A stretch of 28,608 bases of DNA from Takakia lepidozioides (taxonomy: Eukaryota > Streptophyta > Takakiopsida > Takakiales > Takakiaceae), in NCBI GenBank assembly GCA_030704615.1, contig JAKLZA010000121.1, positions 1 to 28,608 on the forward strand, in the 5' to 3' direction. The position numbers and the translations under genes were made by a program. Positions 10,886-19,787 of the stretch are shown here, one piece after another. Positions within the stretch are counted from its first letter, which is position 1, and every line of letters starts with the position of its first letter. Below the pieces are notes generated by a model. That model searched no databases. It saw only the letters and a program-made list of their open reading frames with translations, and was not told the origin of the DNA.

Positions 10886-10975
10886 CACGTGTGATGACGT
10901 GGACTGAGCCCCGTGACGTGGCATTTGCGCAAGGTGACGTGGCGTGAGCGCAGTTGCGCTCACGCGCTCACGTGA
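10886..10975 (+). promoter_or_regulatory. ACGT-core (G-box/C-box) cluster
   Basis: Within 90 bp there are three copies of TGACGTGG (10895-10902, 10914-10921, 10935-10942), spaced 19 and 21 bp, bracketed by G-box CACGTG cores at 10886-10891 and within TCACGTGA at 10968-10975. A perfect 9-bp inverted repeat GTGAGCGCA-gt-TGCGCTCAC sits at 10944-10963. In plants, ACGT cores are bound by bZIP and bHLH factors. Spacing of about two helical turns suggests cooperative binding. The cluster lies upstream of the protease exons and may be their promoter. Confidence 0.5.
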
Positions 10976-11010
10976 CCAGGCTCACGCCGAGGCATCCCTG
11001 GCTGACCAGG

Positions 11011-11297
11011 ATGGCTCGGAGCGGCAGACTGCACAGCTCAGCTCTGACTGCACAGTTCAGATTGCACGGCCTGACCAGCACACTGCACACTTCACAGAGG
11101 GAAGGACTGACGACCAACCTGCCACCGAGCACATTGCCCACATTGAGGAAGAGACTGAACCGCAGAGTTGCCAGCAGACTGCACAGTTCATAAACGAAAG
11201 GACTGACGAAGAACCGACGGCCGAGCAGACTGCCCACATTGAGCAACAGACTGAACATGCTGGCAGGCACACTGACAAGGAACCACATGCGGCGTAG
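11011..11297 (+). other. Possible 5' exon region with internal repeats
   Basis: Two overlapping frames are open. One starts at the ATG at 11011 and gives 60 Arg/Ser-rich residues ending at 11193. The other is open from about 10938 to 11297 without an ATG and contains two copies of a 35-40 residue repeat (HTAHFTEGRTDDQPATEHIAHI, then QTAQFINERTDEEPTAEQTAHI). The DNA is rich in gactgcacag repeats, so openness may be trivial. It could hold the first exon of the protease gene, but I find no convincing donor linking it to the exon at 11446. Confidence 0.25.
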
Positions 11298-11445
11298 ACA
11301 CCGTCTGGTATAGCACTGGATTACATGGAGTCTGCTCCCTCACCCCTTGGGCAGGTTGTGCCATTTCCTCTTTCAGCATTGTTGTTTATGTTTTAGCACA
11401 TTATGAAATTGGGCTAATTCAACATTTTGCTCGGTATCCTCACAG

Positions 11446-13143
11446 GATGTTCGTCCCTCCGTCGGCAGACTGTCTACTTCTGAGGACATGACATCTTCCG
11501 CCCATGCTGCAAACGTGGGATCGACAACCATCAAAGGTGTGGGGGTGAGCACGTCCCCCGATGCGCGGGTCAGTTCTACGCATGCGACCCACGAAGCTGC
11601 AAAGACAGGTCCAGCAAGTGTAAACAAACCTGCTGACCAGCCTCTGTTGCGAAGTAGGGCGGCAGCGCTGCGTTTGTCTGCTCTATCCAGCCCGCCTACA
11701 GCTGTCCTTGCTTCCCAGGGGAGAGGCAAAGCCAAGAAGCGGACTGTCGTGGACCATGCTGAGGAGGTCGAGGAGGGTCCGAGTACCAAGAGACCGGCGA
11801 AGAAAAAGTCTGGCGTCTTTATGAACAAGAACCGCAAGCTGGCCTTGGACATAGACAAAGATGTGGGTTGTTTCCTAGAGCAGCACAGGTGAGTACTGTG
11901 CTCAGTCTCCTCGTCTGTCTTTGTCGTTAAGTGCTTTGCGGTCTGTTGTGGTCAGTCTACACGCTGGTCAGTCTGCTGCTGGTTTCATCATTGTCTGTTG
12001 TGGTTAGTCTTGTCAGTCTGATGAATTGTTCAGCCTGTAGAGTGTTTGGTACCATGTTGACGTCAGTCTGTTCAGTACATGAGGCTTCCCGAAGGATGGT
12101 CTGCTCTGTGCAGGATGGGTGCTCGGTTTGGCAAAGCACATGCTCTGCACGTGAAGGCGGGTAATTCCATGCTGATGTTTTTTTAAGGGGACCCACGGTT
12201 TGAATGCGGACTGTCGCCGGATGACATAAAGGCGGTCCAGAAGGTTGAGTCGGAGTGCACAGATAGACTCTTGGAGCTGTGGTGTCGATTCTATGAGAAG
12301 TCGGTTGAGGCTGCGTTCACCAAAACTATTGCTGTTCTTCCAACGTCGACGTGGACGGTGTTGAAGTCATTGGGGGTGGGGCAACATGAAAGCCTTCTGG
12401 AGGTCTTGAAAGGTTGCCTCAGCACTGAACGACTGGGTAAGGACTTGAAAGAGTGCGATTTCATTTTGGTGCCAATTGGGGACGAGTAAGAACTCTTCTG
12501 AGTCTGCTGAGACTGTCTTCTGAGTCATAGTCTGGTTTTGCAGTGTCGTCTTGACTCTGAGCGATTAAGTTGACCTCTGTATTTGTGCAGTGGACTAGGT
12601 TTGAAGATTGAGTCTGCTGAGTGTTGAGTCTGCTGAGTGGTCGGTCTGCTGAGTGTCAGTTTGCTGAGTCTGCCCATCATGATTGTGCAATGACGCCATG
12701 TTGTTTGATACCATTGCAGGGGGCACTGGAGTGTTTGTATCATCGACCTCCGCAAGGGCTGTTACACTCACCTGAACTCTATCAGGGACTTGCATAAATG
12801 TCCCTTTGTTCTAGGGTGGATTTGGAAGCTTCATGCGCAGTGCTTAGGGTACTCGATGGACTCACCAGAGTGGCATGAGATTGTCCAAGCATTTCAGTTC
12901 CACGCGCCTGATGTGCCCCAGCAACCATTCAGCTGGGAGTGTGGCTTTTACGTCATGTCATTCATTCAAGTGTTTTATGAGAGGGTAAAAGTCAGAGCAA
13001 ATGTCTCCAAGACTGCAAAGCCAGAGAGAGGAACACCTTTCACGAAGGACTGGTTTTCTTTCAAGTTTGCACTTGGGCAGCGAATGCAGTGTGCCCAGTA
13101 TATCGTGCGGGGGTTGGACAATGTAGAGAAACTGCTCTCATGA
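11446..13143 (+). CDS. Ulp1/SENP-like (C48 family) cysteine protease
   Basis: Exons about 11446-11888, 12188-12485 and 12720-13143; the 5' end is uncertain. The first exon encodes a Lys/Arg-rich low-complexity region with KKRTVVDHAEE and KRPAKKKSG, possible nuclear-localisation signals. The last exon holds the catalytic part: GHWSVCIIDL (His), LNSI where the family usually has DS (Asn in the Asp position), then QQPFSWECGF with the oxyanion Gln and nucleophile Cys five residues apart. Ulp1/SENP proteases cut SUMO precursors or conjugates; related proteases are often carried by MULEs and other plant transposons, which fits this neighbourhood. The splice at 12485/12720 joins in phase, while 11888/12188 is off by one base, so an indel or other acceptor is likely there. 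Introns are full of gtctgctgag repeats. Family secure, activity uncertain. Confidence 0.7.
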
Positions 13144-13179
13144 GTATGATGTACTTGTCCTGTGAAGTCTATGTATCGA

Positions 13180-13185
13180 AATAAA
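13180..13185 (+). terminator. Poly(A) signal AATAAA
   Basis: A canonical AATAAA lies 37 bp after the TGA of the Ulp1-like protease gene, a suitable place for 3'-end formation. Confidence 0.5.
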
Positions 13186-13320
13186 AAATGCGAGTCTTTT
13201 CGCTTACTATTCCAGTGGTGATGAGCACTTTTGTGTACTGTGGGTGCTGGCTTGTTTTGTAATGTTGTCACTAAACTCAATGGACACAATGGTATCAATT
13301 TTTCCATGCACTGTGCACCC

Positions 13321-13675
13321 GAGTCTGCTGAGCTTGAATGTGCGAGCAGTACGCTGCCGAGGCTAGGACTGCTGGGTCTGGTACCTAGTCTGGGAGGCAC
13401 CATATCCATGAGTCCGCTGGGACGCTGGATTGGCATAAGTTGCAGGGATGAGGTGGAAGTGTGGTGAGCAGAGTTTTGGAGTGGGCAGCATACTGACCAA
13501 CAGACTGGCTTACTGGCGCTCGCAGTCTGTTGACTATGACTCTGTTGGGAGACTGTGCGTGAGTCCGTTGGGAGACTATGCTTGGGAGACTGTGTGGGAG
13601 TCAGTTGGGAGACTGGAGGAGTCCGTTGGGAGACTGTGCATTAGTCCATTGCGGACTTGTATTTCAGAAAGGGAC
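13321..13675. repeat. GACTG/GTTGGGAGACTG repeats
   Basis: A degenerate repeat field built on agtctgctgag, then on gttgggagactgtg with gtgagtcc (best at about 13535-13660, roughly 20-30 bp per unit). The same AGTCTG word fills the protease introns (11889-12188 and 12486-12719). No gene is supported. Confidence 0.6.
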
Positions 13676-13685
13676 AATGCTACCA

Positions 13686-13949
13686 GAAGAATTGCAGACT
13701 TATATTGTCTTCTTCGTGACACGTACACGACATGAAACCTTATCTCTTTTCGAGGAATTGCAGACTTATATTGTCTTCTTCGTGATACCTACACGACATG
13801 AAACCTTGTCTCTTTTCGAGGAATTGCAGACTTATATTGTCTTCTCCGTGACACCTACATGACGTGAAACCTTGTCTCTTTTCGAGGCATTGCAGACTTA
13901 TATTGTCTTCTTCGTGACATCTACACGACCTGAAACCTTGCGAATTTTC
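13686..13949. repeat. 66-bp tandem repeat, four copies
   Basis: Four direct copies start at 13686, 13752, 13818 and 13884, each exactly 66 bp and differing by a few substitutions. Each contains gcagacttatattgtcttct, then a ctacacgac-like block, and ends in ctcttttc (the last copy in gaattttc). As 66 is divisible by three and the unit lacks a stop in one forward frame, it yields a spurious open frame at 13578-13862. The last copy overlaps the 3' end of the MULE transposase on the other strand. Confidence 0.9.
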
Positions 13950-15143
13950 GAGTATATATGTGCTGCAGGTGCAGGTGCAGACACCCTCTTGCTGGTTCTC
14001 CGCAAAACCCTAGGCCGGGTTTTCCAGGCCTTCACGAAATCTCGTCTCCTTTTCAGAGACATGTTGTTGTTGTCGTTCAGAGGACGGAAAGCCTTCGCTG
14101 CCGCAGGGTGCAACATTCCAGCCGCACTTTTCGCCAGGATATCAACGAGCTGCCCTCTGCACATATGAAGAGCAGATCGGGCATGTGCCTCCAGGTAACC
14201 TACAATGCGAAGTATGTCCGCGAATTCTTGTTCCAATGAGGCTGAGACCTCCAGAGGTGCCTCGTCGTAGGGGAAGTCGTCCGGAGGATGTCTTTCCATG
14301 AACTGATTGGATTCGTCGTTGCCGCCGGCACCATTGCCCAAGAGCAAGTTAGGTAATCCTCCATGAATGGTTCCTAGCGCCGTGCCATAAGCGCGCACAA
14401 GGAGGCCATCCTGCAGGTCAGGGTGAAGCATCTTCAGGACATGAACCTGATGCTTGCATAAGTTTCCCTTCATTGCCCATGGGCACGTGCAACAACCCCA
14501 ATCGCAATCAGGATTGTAAACAATGTATGTTGTGTCGGGGTGGTTGCTGCTGAGAACGTAGGCTGGTTCACCAGGACCCAAGGGAAGAGTAACACTCTCA
14601 GCAGAAATGTCTCGTGCCGCAAGTATAGAATTGGATATGTACTTTTCGTGTTTGTCATTTCTTATGAACCCGTGGGTCTTCAAATGGATTGCGTACCAGT
14701 AGTGTGTTAGCACACGGCCAGTGAGTTCCCATATAAGCCAGTCCACTCTACGACCACTCATCTTACCTTTCCCCATGGCAAGTCTTGCCTTCAGATTTCC
14801 ATGGTATGCCTCAATGCTTGCGTTTGTGTCTTGCCTCACATGAGGGACATGGCGGGCTGCTGTACACCACATTGCTATTTTGGGCTTCCAGTACTGTTCA
14901 ATATAGTCAAGAAATTTATGTCATTTCGGGTATTTTGACCTCATACGACGGATTCTCCTTGCAACCCACCGAAGCGTTCTTTTCTCGTTGCGTGGTCCCC
15001 CTCTACAGTACATGAGGTCTCCCATATCCTTCAACAAGTTTACAGCGGTCACCGAATCCTTCATTTTCTTGCATGATTGCTTCACCCATGCCTTGCGGAC
15101 ATGCCAAAGGCAGAGGAAAATGAGTACTCCTTCAAAAACAATT
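13898..15143 (-). CDS. MULE-type transposase C-terminal half, SWIM finger, 5' incomplete
   Basis: A minus-strand frame runs from a probable splice acceptor (TTGTGCAG ending at 15144) to the TAA near 13898, about 415 codons with one in-frame TGA at 14921-14923. The start contains LCLWHVRKAW, typical of the MULE catalytic region. Downstream are IEQYWKPK, then DTNASIEAYHGNLKARL, the conserved segment after the catalytic core, and a SWIM finger (CTCPWAMKGNLCKHQVHVL; CxC-x8-CxH). The tail is basic (SLKRRRDFVKAWKTRPRVLRRTSKR), possibly DNA-binding or nuclear-localising. Exons for the N-terminal DNA-binding part and first catalytic residues are absent; they may lie beyond the repeats and the retroelement inserted to the right, or be lost. 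Family confident; activity unlikely in this state. Confidence 0.7.
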
Positions 15144-15170
15144 CTGCACAACACACATGGTACACATTAG

Positions 15171-15584
15171 AGTCTTGGGATCCGACTGCAATGGTGGACT
15201 GCCGGAGTGGACTGTAACAGCGACCTGTATCAGCGGGCAGAGCCACTGCACTCGGCCAGTGGACAGTACAATGCCATGACGTTGATGTGCTGAAATAACC
15301 CCATTGGACTTCCCCTAGCTAGGTCTGGGGCAGCGGACTGCCCCATTGGACTGCCACAGCGGACTGCTAGCGGACTTGCCAGGGGAGTGATGACCGGACT
15401 TGACAGCGGACTACCAGTGGATTTGCCCAGCGAACTGCCATCGGGTTTCGCCACAGGAGTCTGCCAGTGGACTGTAGCAATGGACTGCTGCAGTGGACCT
15501 CGACAATGGACCGGTGCTGTGGACCAACAGACTTACCAAATCAATGAGTAGTCTTCAGCGCCAAGAATGATTCAAGATCGATGT
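15171..15584. repeat. GGACTG-rich degenerate repeats
   Basis: About 350 bp (15180-15530) built from variations of agcggactgcc and agtggactg at intervals of 10-20 bp. It may be an intron or upstream region of the leftward MULE gene. No coding frame is supported. Confidence 0.55.
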
Positions 15585-15772
15585 TGTCGTGCGCATACAT
15601 ATCGCTACACAACTACATCGCTGTCCAAAACCACACAACACATGTGCACACCACACACTAGTATACCACTAGTCTACCACTAGTCCAACCACTAGTCCAA
15701 CCACTAGGCTACAACTAGTCAGTCACTAGGCTGCCACTACGCTGCCCACTATGGCAGTCACTAGTCCACACA
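15585..15772. repeat. 188-bp repeat unit, outer copy
   Basis: Begins TGTCGTGCGC and ends CCACACA, so it has TGT...ACA ends like an LTR. It contains tandem tccaaccactag units (12 bp), one more than the sister copy at 16103-16278. It abuts the left LTR of the retroelement on its outer side. Confidence 0.8.
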
Positions 15773-15773
15773 A

Positions 15774-16100
15774 TGATAAAGAGGAAGAATACAAGCACAA
15801 GCTCATGCGAGCTCACAAAGCTGAAGCATAAACTCAGGCATATATAACCTCATCACTCAAATACAAGTCAAGCCAAGTGCACCCCACGCCATGGGGAATC
15901 CACACTACGGCGCCATAGCTAGGCGCGGTGAGGCTCAACTCGAGAAAGATGAGCCTCCCGCGCTTGCCGTGAAGATAACCACTCCAGGGCCTAAATCTGC
16001 CTTGACCCCTGGATTGACACTTGGGCCAATCCCAAATGTCAATATGTAAAAGCTAGCTATTTCCTAGCTAGTTTCACACTAGTGGTAAAATAACTTGACA
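15774..16100 (-). repeat. 3' LTR (327 bp)
   Basis: On the minus strand it starts TGTCAAGTTATTTTACC and ends CTTTATCA. It is nearly identical to 27334-27657 (one substitution, a 1-bp and a 2-bp indel). It is flanked on both sides by copies of another repeat (15585-15772 and 16103-16278), which is unusual. Confidence 0.9.
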
Positions 16101-16102
16101 GC

Positions 16103-16278
16103 TGTCGTGCGCATACATATCGCTACACAACTACATCGCTGTCCAAAACCACACAACACATGTGCACACCACACACTAGTATACCACTAGTCTACCACTA
16201 GTCCAACCACTAGGCTACAACTAGTCAGTCACTAGGCTGCCACTACGCTGCCCACTATGGCAGTCACTAGTCCACACA
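16103..16278. repeat. 176-bp repeat unit, inner copy
   Basis: Sister of 15585-15772, lacking one 12-bp tandem unit. It lies between the polypurine tract and the LTR. On the minus strand it starts TGTGTGG directly after the G-run, where a 3' LTR would normally begin. Confidence 0.8.
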
Positions 16279-16280
16279 AT

Positions 16281-16292
16281 CGCCCCCCTAGC
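16281..16292 (-). other. Candidate polypurine tract
   Basis: Minus strand reads AGCTAGGGGGGCG. A G-run of this kind just upstream of the 3' LTR primes plus-strand DNA synthesis in LTR retrotransposons. Here it abuts the 176-bp repeat and lies about 180 bp from the LTR proper. Confidence 0.55.
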
Positions 16293-16538
16293 TGGTGCTT
16301 AGGTCCCTCTAAGTCCAGGTAGCCACAAGATGTGATAGTGACCATAGCCTCACTAAGTCCTCCACCACTATCCCTACTACACTCAAACTCGATAGATCAA
16401 GAGGCCGGGTGCAAGAGTTGCCCCATCGTTAGTCGCCGTCTTGCAACCTGTGAACTTGAGCTTGGGATCTCATGTATTGACTCCTATGAGCTTGGCCTCC
16501 CATGTCTTGTTAGCTGCCTCCAGTCATGTCCACTGCCA

Positions 16539-17225
16539 CTATCCCAAGCAGTGTGGACACAACCAATCTCCGTCAGGAACCTTCTCAAGGGGTGGTGTCA
16601 AGCATCCCATATGCCAACCCCTTGAGCACCGATCACACACCAGCATGGTGGCTGCCCCTTTGGCAGACCCACAGAGCATGCACCTCAAACCTGCAGGTAC
16701 CACTGCCAAGTTTGGGTCAACTCTGCCATCGACATTGGGAAGGTGACATGGCGCACAATTACGCACATGGTCTTTCCAAGTCATGCCATCCCGACCCTCT
16801 AAGATCAGGACCCCTGAGGGCAACACCTCTCGAACCCTCAGAATAACACGCCCTGCAGTAACATCCAGAGTCGTAGGAGCAGTCTGCTGCAAATAAACAT
16901 AGTCACCAGGGCTAAACCTCCGAACCCCAGGACGATATCCTCCACCACATATAGTGGCATACCTCAACGTATCACGGTGCTGTGCAATGGCAAGGTTCTC
17001 AAAAGCCATGGGCATGACTTTCTTGAACAACTCTGCACGCTGATCACATGCACGTACCCACATGTCCGGATCGTCAAGGTTAAGGACTTGAGCAGTGTCC
17101 CTACGAATGGCTGCAGGCAAATCCGGCTCTCGGCCAAAGAGAAGGAAATATGGTGAGAAGGAGGCAAGTGATGCTTGTTTGCTGAACCTTAGCCCATGGC
17201 TAACCAAGGAACCTGAAGATCCCAA
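16539..17225 (-). CDS. Integrase C-terminal part with terminal PHD finger
   Basis: Continuation of pol in a different frame from the main integrase ORF. From about residue 11 it shows GLRFSKQASLASFSPYFLLFGR, the conserved end of the gypsy integrase core, then a GDYVYL segment (SH3-like C-terminal region). Where many plant gypsy elements carry a chromodomain, this protein ends in a PHD finger of perfect C4HC3 spacing: C182, C185, C197, C200, H205, C208, C223, C226 (CMLC, CDRC, HMGC, CPHC), with Trp two residues before C223 (WLCPHC), covering about 16545-16682. PHD fingers read histone H3 tails, so this could steer integration; that is inference. Residues before about 11 are from the wrong frame. 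Confidence 0.85.
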   Translation of the reverse strand: MGSSGSLVSHGLRFSKQASLASFSPYFLLFGREPDLPAAIRRDTAQVLNLDDPDMWVRACDQRAELFKKVMPMAFENLAIAQHRDTLRYATICGGGYRPGVRRFSPGDYVYLQQTAPTTLDVTAGRVILRVREVLPSGVLILEGRDGMTWKDHVRNCAPCHLPNVDGRVDPNLAVVPAGLRCMLCGSAKGAATMLVCDRCSRGWHMGCLTPPLEKVPDGDWLCPHCLG

Positions 17226-19672
17226 TCTCCTAGGTGTCCCTTCTGCAAGCCATACTTGCGCAAACCCCTCTTCACCGTCTGAACAACTCTCTCTGCTAAG
17301 CCATCGGCCTCAGGATGATCCCGAGAAGTGGTGCGGTGGTCTATCAAGGCTTTATCACACAAAGCCTGAAACTCCCCCAAGAACTCTCTCCCTTGGTCCG
17401 TGAGTACCTCAGCTGGAGCACCAAATCGGCTAAGCACACGATCCAAGAATGCATACGCAGCCCCCTCACTAGCCTTGTCAGGCAATGGAACCAACTCAAT
17501 CCACTTGGAGAAGTGCTCCACCATCACCAACACATATCTGTGGTGGCGCATAGTCAGTGGCAACGGTCCTGCGAAGTCAAGACTCCACCTGTAGCCTAAT
17601 CCCATGATTGGTAAAGGATGCAACTGTGGTGTAGGGGCGTTGAATGAAGCACGCACCCTGTCACACACCATGCACCTAGCCACAAACTGTTGCACCTCTG
17701 TATGCATACCACGCCACCAATACTGCCCCTGCAGTAAACTGTGAGTGCGTCGCACTCCAAAATGCCCCAACTCCTCATGGGCATGCCGCACTAACCGTGC
17801 ACGCTGTGTGGGGTGAGGCACAATCCTCACCCGACCATCCTCCCACACTCGAAGTAGGTGTATCCCCTCCCACTTGAACCTCTTGGCTTGTTGCAGGATC
17901 CGATCCCTCTCCCTGGCAGTCACAATGGCTGCCGTGTCTCCCGTGCGGAGGTAGTCCAACACAGCCGAATCCTCATGTATATCTCTGGCACCACCTAGCT
18001 CATCACTAGCCTCAGGGTCCTCAGACACTCCGTCTACAGTCATCCCTGTTGTAGGTCCAATCTGACCTCCCGATGCCAAGATACACAAAAATGCAGATGC
18101 GTGCCATCCCGGCACCATCTCCTCGTCCGTCTCACCATGCCACCGAGCTCCAGTGTCATCCTGCTGGCTCATGCATGGATTGCGACTCAATCCATCCGCA
18201 TCCCGATTGACCAAACCCGGTCGATGCACAACCTGAAAGTCATACTCCTGGAGTATAAGTGCCCACCGTGCAAGCTTCCCCGTAAGCTTGTCTGACTCCA
18301 TCAACCACTTGAGTGGCTGGTGATCCGTGACAAGGGTGAAAAGATTGCCGTATAGATAGCACCTGAAGTGTGCCATGGCCCACACTGCAGCTAAGCACTC
18401 TCCCTCATATGAGCTGTACTTAGCCTCTGCAGCGTTGTTCGAGCGACTAGCGTAAGCCACTACGAACTCTCTTCCCTCATCATCCACCTGTGTGAGCACC
18501 GCTCCAAGCCCCAGCATGCTCCAATCCGTATGCAGCTGAAAGGGACGCCCCCTGATAGGTCGTCTCAAGATAGGCGCCGAGGTCAACCTCGCCTTGAGCT
18601 CTTGAAAAGCTCGTTCCTGCTCATCTTCCCACTGCCACTCTTGGTCCACCTTGGTCAGCTTGGTTAGAGCCTTTGCAATGGTACTAAATCCCTTGACAAA
18701 CCGTCTATAATAGTTTGCCAACCCCATGAAAGCTCGAACTCGGCTCACATCCGTGGGGCGTGGAATTTGTGCAATGGCCTCTACCTTAGTCTGCTGTACC
18801 CCCAATCCTCCAGGATATATCATGTGACCCAGATACTCAATCTGGTTGTGGAAAAACTTGCACTTCCCCGGATGCAACTTCAATCCGTGCGCTCTCAAGC
18901 GCTCCAATACCACCTGAAGGTGTCTCTCATGCTCCTCCATCGTAACACTAAAGATGATGATGTCATCTATGTAGCACCGAGCAAAGTCCACCCCTGCTAG
19001 AATCCTATCCATGACTCTCTGAAACTCTGCAGGAGCATTCTTAAGCCCAAATGGTAAGAACCGCCACTGATATAGGCAATCCTTGCCGTGCTCATTGATC
19101 CCCCAGAATGCCGTCTTCTGCTTGTCCGCCTCCTTGATTGGCAACTGGTGATATCCGGATCGTAAATCCAAAGTGCTAAAGGCCTTAGCATGCCCGATGG
19201 CATCAAAGATCTCCTCTGGTGTTGGCATGGCATACTTATCGGACTTGGTCTGACGATTTACAGGCCGGTAATCACCGCACATACGTCTCTCCGTCCAATT
19301 GCCATAGACATCCTTCTTGGCTGGCATCACTGTGGCTGAAGCATACTCTCCACCAGAGAGCTCCACCAAACCTGCCTCCCAGAGATCTTGAGTCCTCATC
19401 TGAATCAAAGACCTCTCCATGTCACTGTATCTATAGGGTCTCCGAAAGATTGGCGTGTCAGTGGCCAACTCAATACGGATCTCTTGACCCTTCAGTGCTC
19501 CCAAGTCCTTCAAACTGAAGGCAAAGCAATTCCTGTAAGCCCTCAGGAACCACCGTATACGTCGTCTCTCTCCTCCGGTGACAATGGGTCCAATGTCAGG
19601 CTCCCAATTGTCCTCCGTAACTACAACCTTAAGTCCAGTGGGCTTAGAGGTAGAGGACGCGTCCCGTGGTTG
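17189..19672 (-). CDS. pol: Pol: reverse transcriptase, RNase H, integrase
   Basis: Open from just after the TAG at 19673-19675. Counting from codon TTG at 19513: RT spans about residues 40-240 with LDLRSGYHQL, LPFGLKNAP and the catalytic YIDD at 181-184. RNase H has TDWS (D330), E370 or E372, and VTDHQP (D397). Integrase follows with the HHCC zinc module (H577 or H579, H584, C614, C617) and the DDE triad D646 (LDFAGP), D706 (LTDQGREF) and E741 (HPEADGLAERVVQT), D to E about 35 residues. All catalytic residues are present. The frame stops at 17189 inside the integrase core and must shift to reach the ORF at 16539-17225. In the full element this would be part of one polyprotein. Confidence 0.92.
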   Translation of the reverse strand, partial: QPRDASSTSKPTGLKVVVTEDNWEPDIGPIVTGGERRRIRWFLRAYRNCFAFSLKDLGALKGQEIRIELATDTPIFRRPYRYSDMERSLIQMRTQDLWEAGLVELSGGEYASATVMPAKKDVYGNWTERRMCGDYRPVNRQTKSDKYAMPTPEEIFDAIGHAKAFSTLDLRSGYHQLPIKEADKQKTAFWGINEHGKDCLYQWRFLPFGLKNAPAEFQRVMDRILAGVDFARCYIDDIIIFSVTMEEHERHLQVVLERLRAHGLKLHPGKCKFFHNQIEYLGHMIYPGGLGVQQTKVEAIAQIPRPTDVSRVRAFMGLANYYRRFVKGFSTIAKALTKLTKVDQEWQWEDEQERAFQELKARLTSAPILRRPIRGRPFQLHTDWSMLGLGAVLTQVDDEGREFVVAYASRSNNAAEAKYSSYEGECLAAVWAMAHFRCYLYGNLFTLVTDHQPLKWLMESDKLTGKLARWALILQEYDFQVVHRPGLVNRDADGLSRNPCMSQQDDTGARWHGETDEEMVPGWHASAFLCILASGGQIGPTTGMTVDGVSEDPEASDELGGARDIHEDSAVLDYLRTGDTAAIVTARERDRILQQAKRFKWEGIHLLRVWEDGRVRIVPHPTQRARLVRHAHEELGHFGVRRTHSLLQGQYWWRGMHTEVQQFVARCMVCDRVRASFNAPTPQLHPLPIMGLGYRWSLDFAGPLPLTMRHHRYVLVMVEHFSKWIELVPLPDKASEGAAYAFLDRVLSRFGAPAEVLTDQGREFLGEFQALCDKALIDHRTTSRDHPEADGLAERVVQTVKRGLRKYGLQKGHLGDWDLQVPWLAMG

Positions 19673-19787
19673 CTATGCTGCAACCTCTTGAGCAGTACTC
19701 CCTACCTGCTCAGTCAATGACAAGGCATCATCCTGCCCCATCATCTCATCCTTGAGGACCTCCTCAACTCGAGAAGAATCCCCAACC

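Noticed and set aside
10497-10947. Ile/His/Ser-rich plus-strand ORFs of 113-136 codons
   Set aside because: They are translations of the CATTCATCC repeat field.
10968-11288. Cys/Val/Ser-rich minus-strand ORF
   Set aside because: It is the complement of the gactgcacag repeats; hydrophobic look is a composition effect.
13578-13862. 94-codon plus-strand ORF
   Set aside because: Periodic peptide from the 66-bp tandem repeat with no independent support.
15585-16278. A stand-alone TRIM element (unit-LTR-unit)
   Set aside because: No target-site duplication at its ends and the central part is an exact LTR of the large element; kept only as an alternative explanation.
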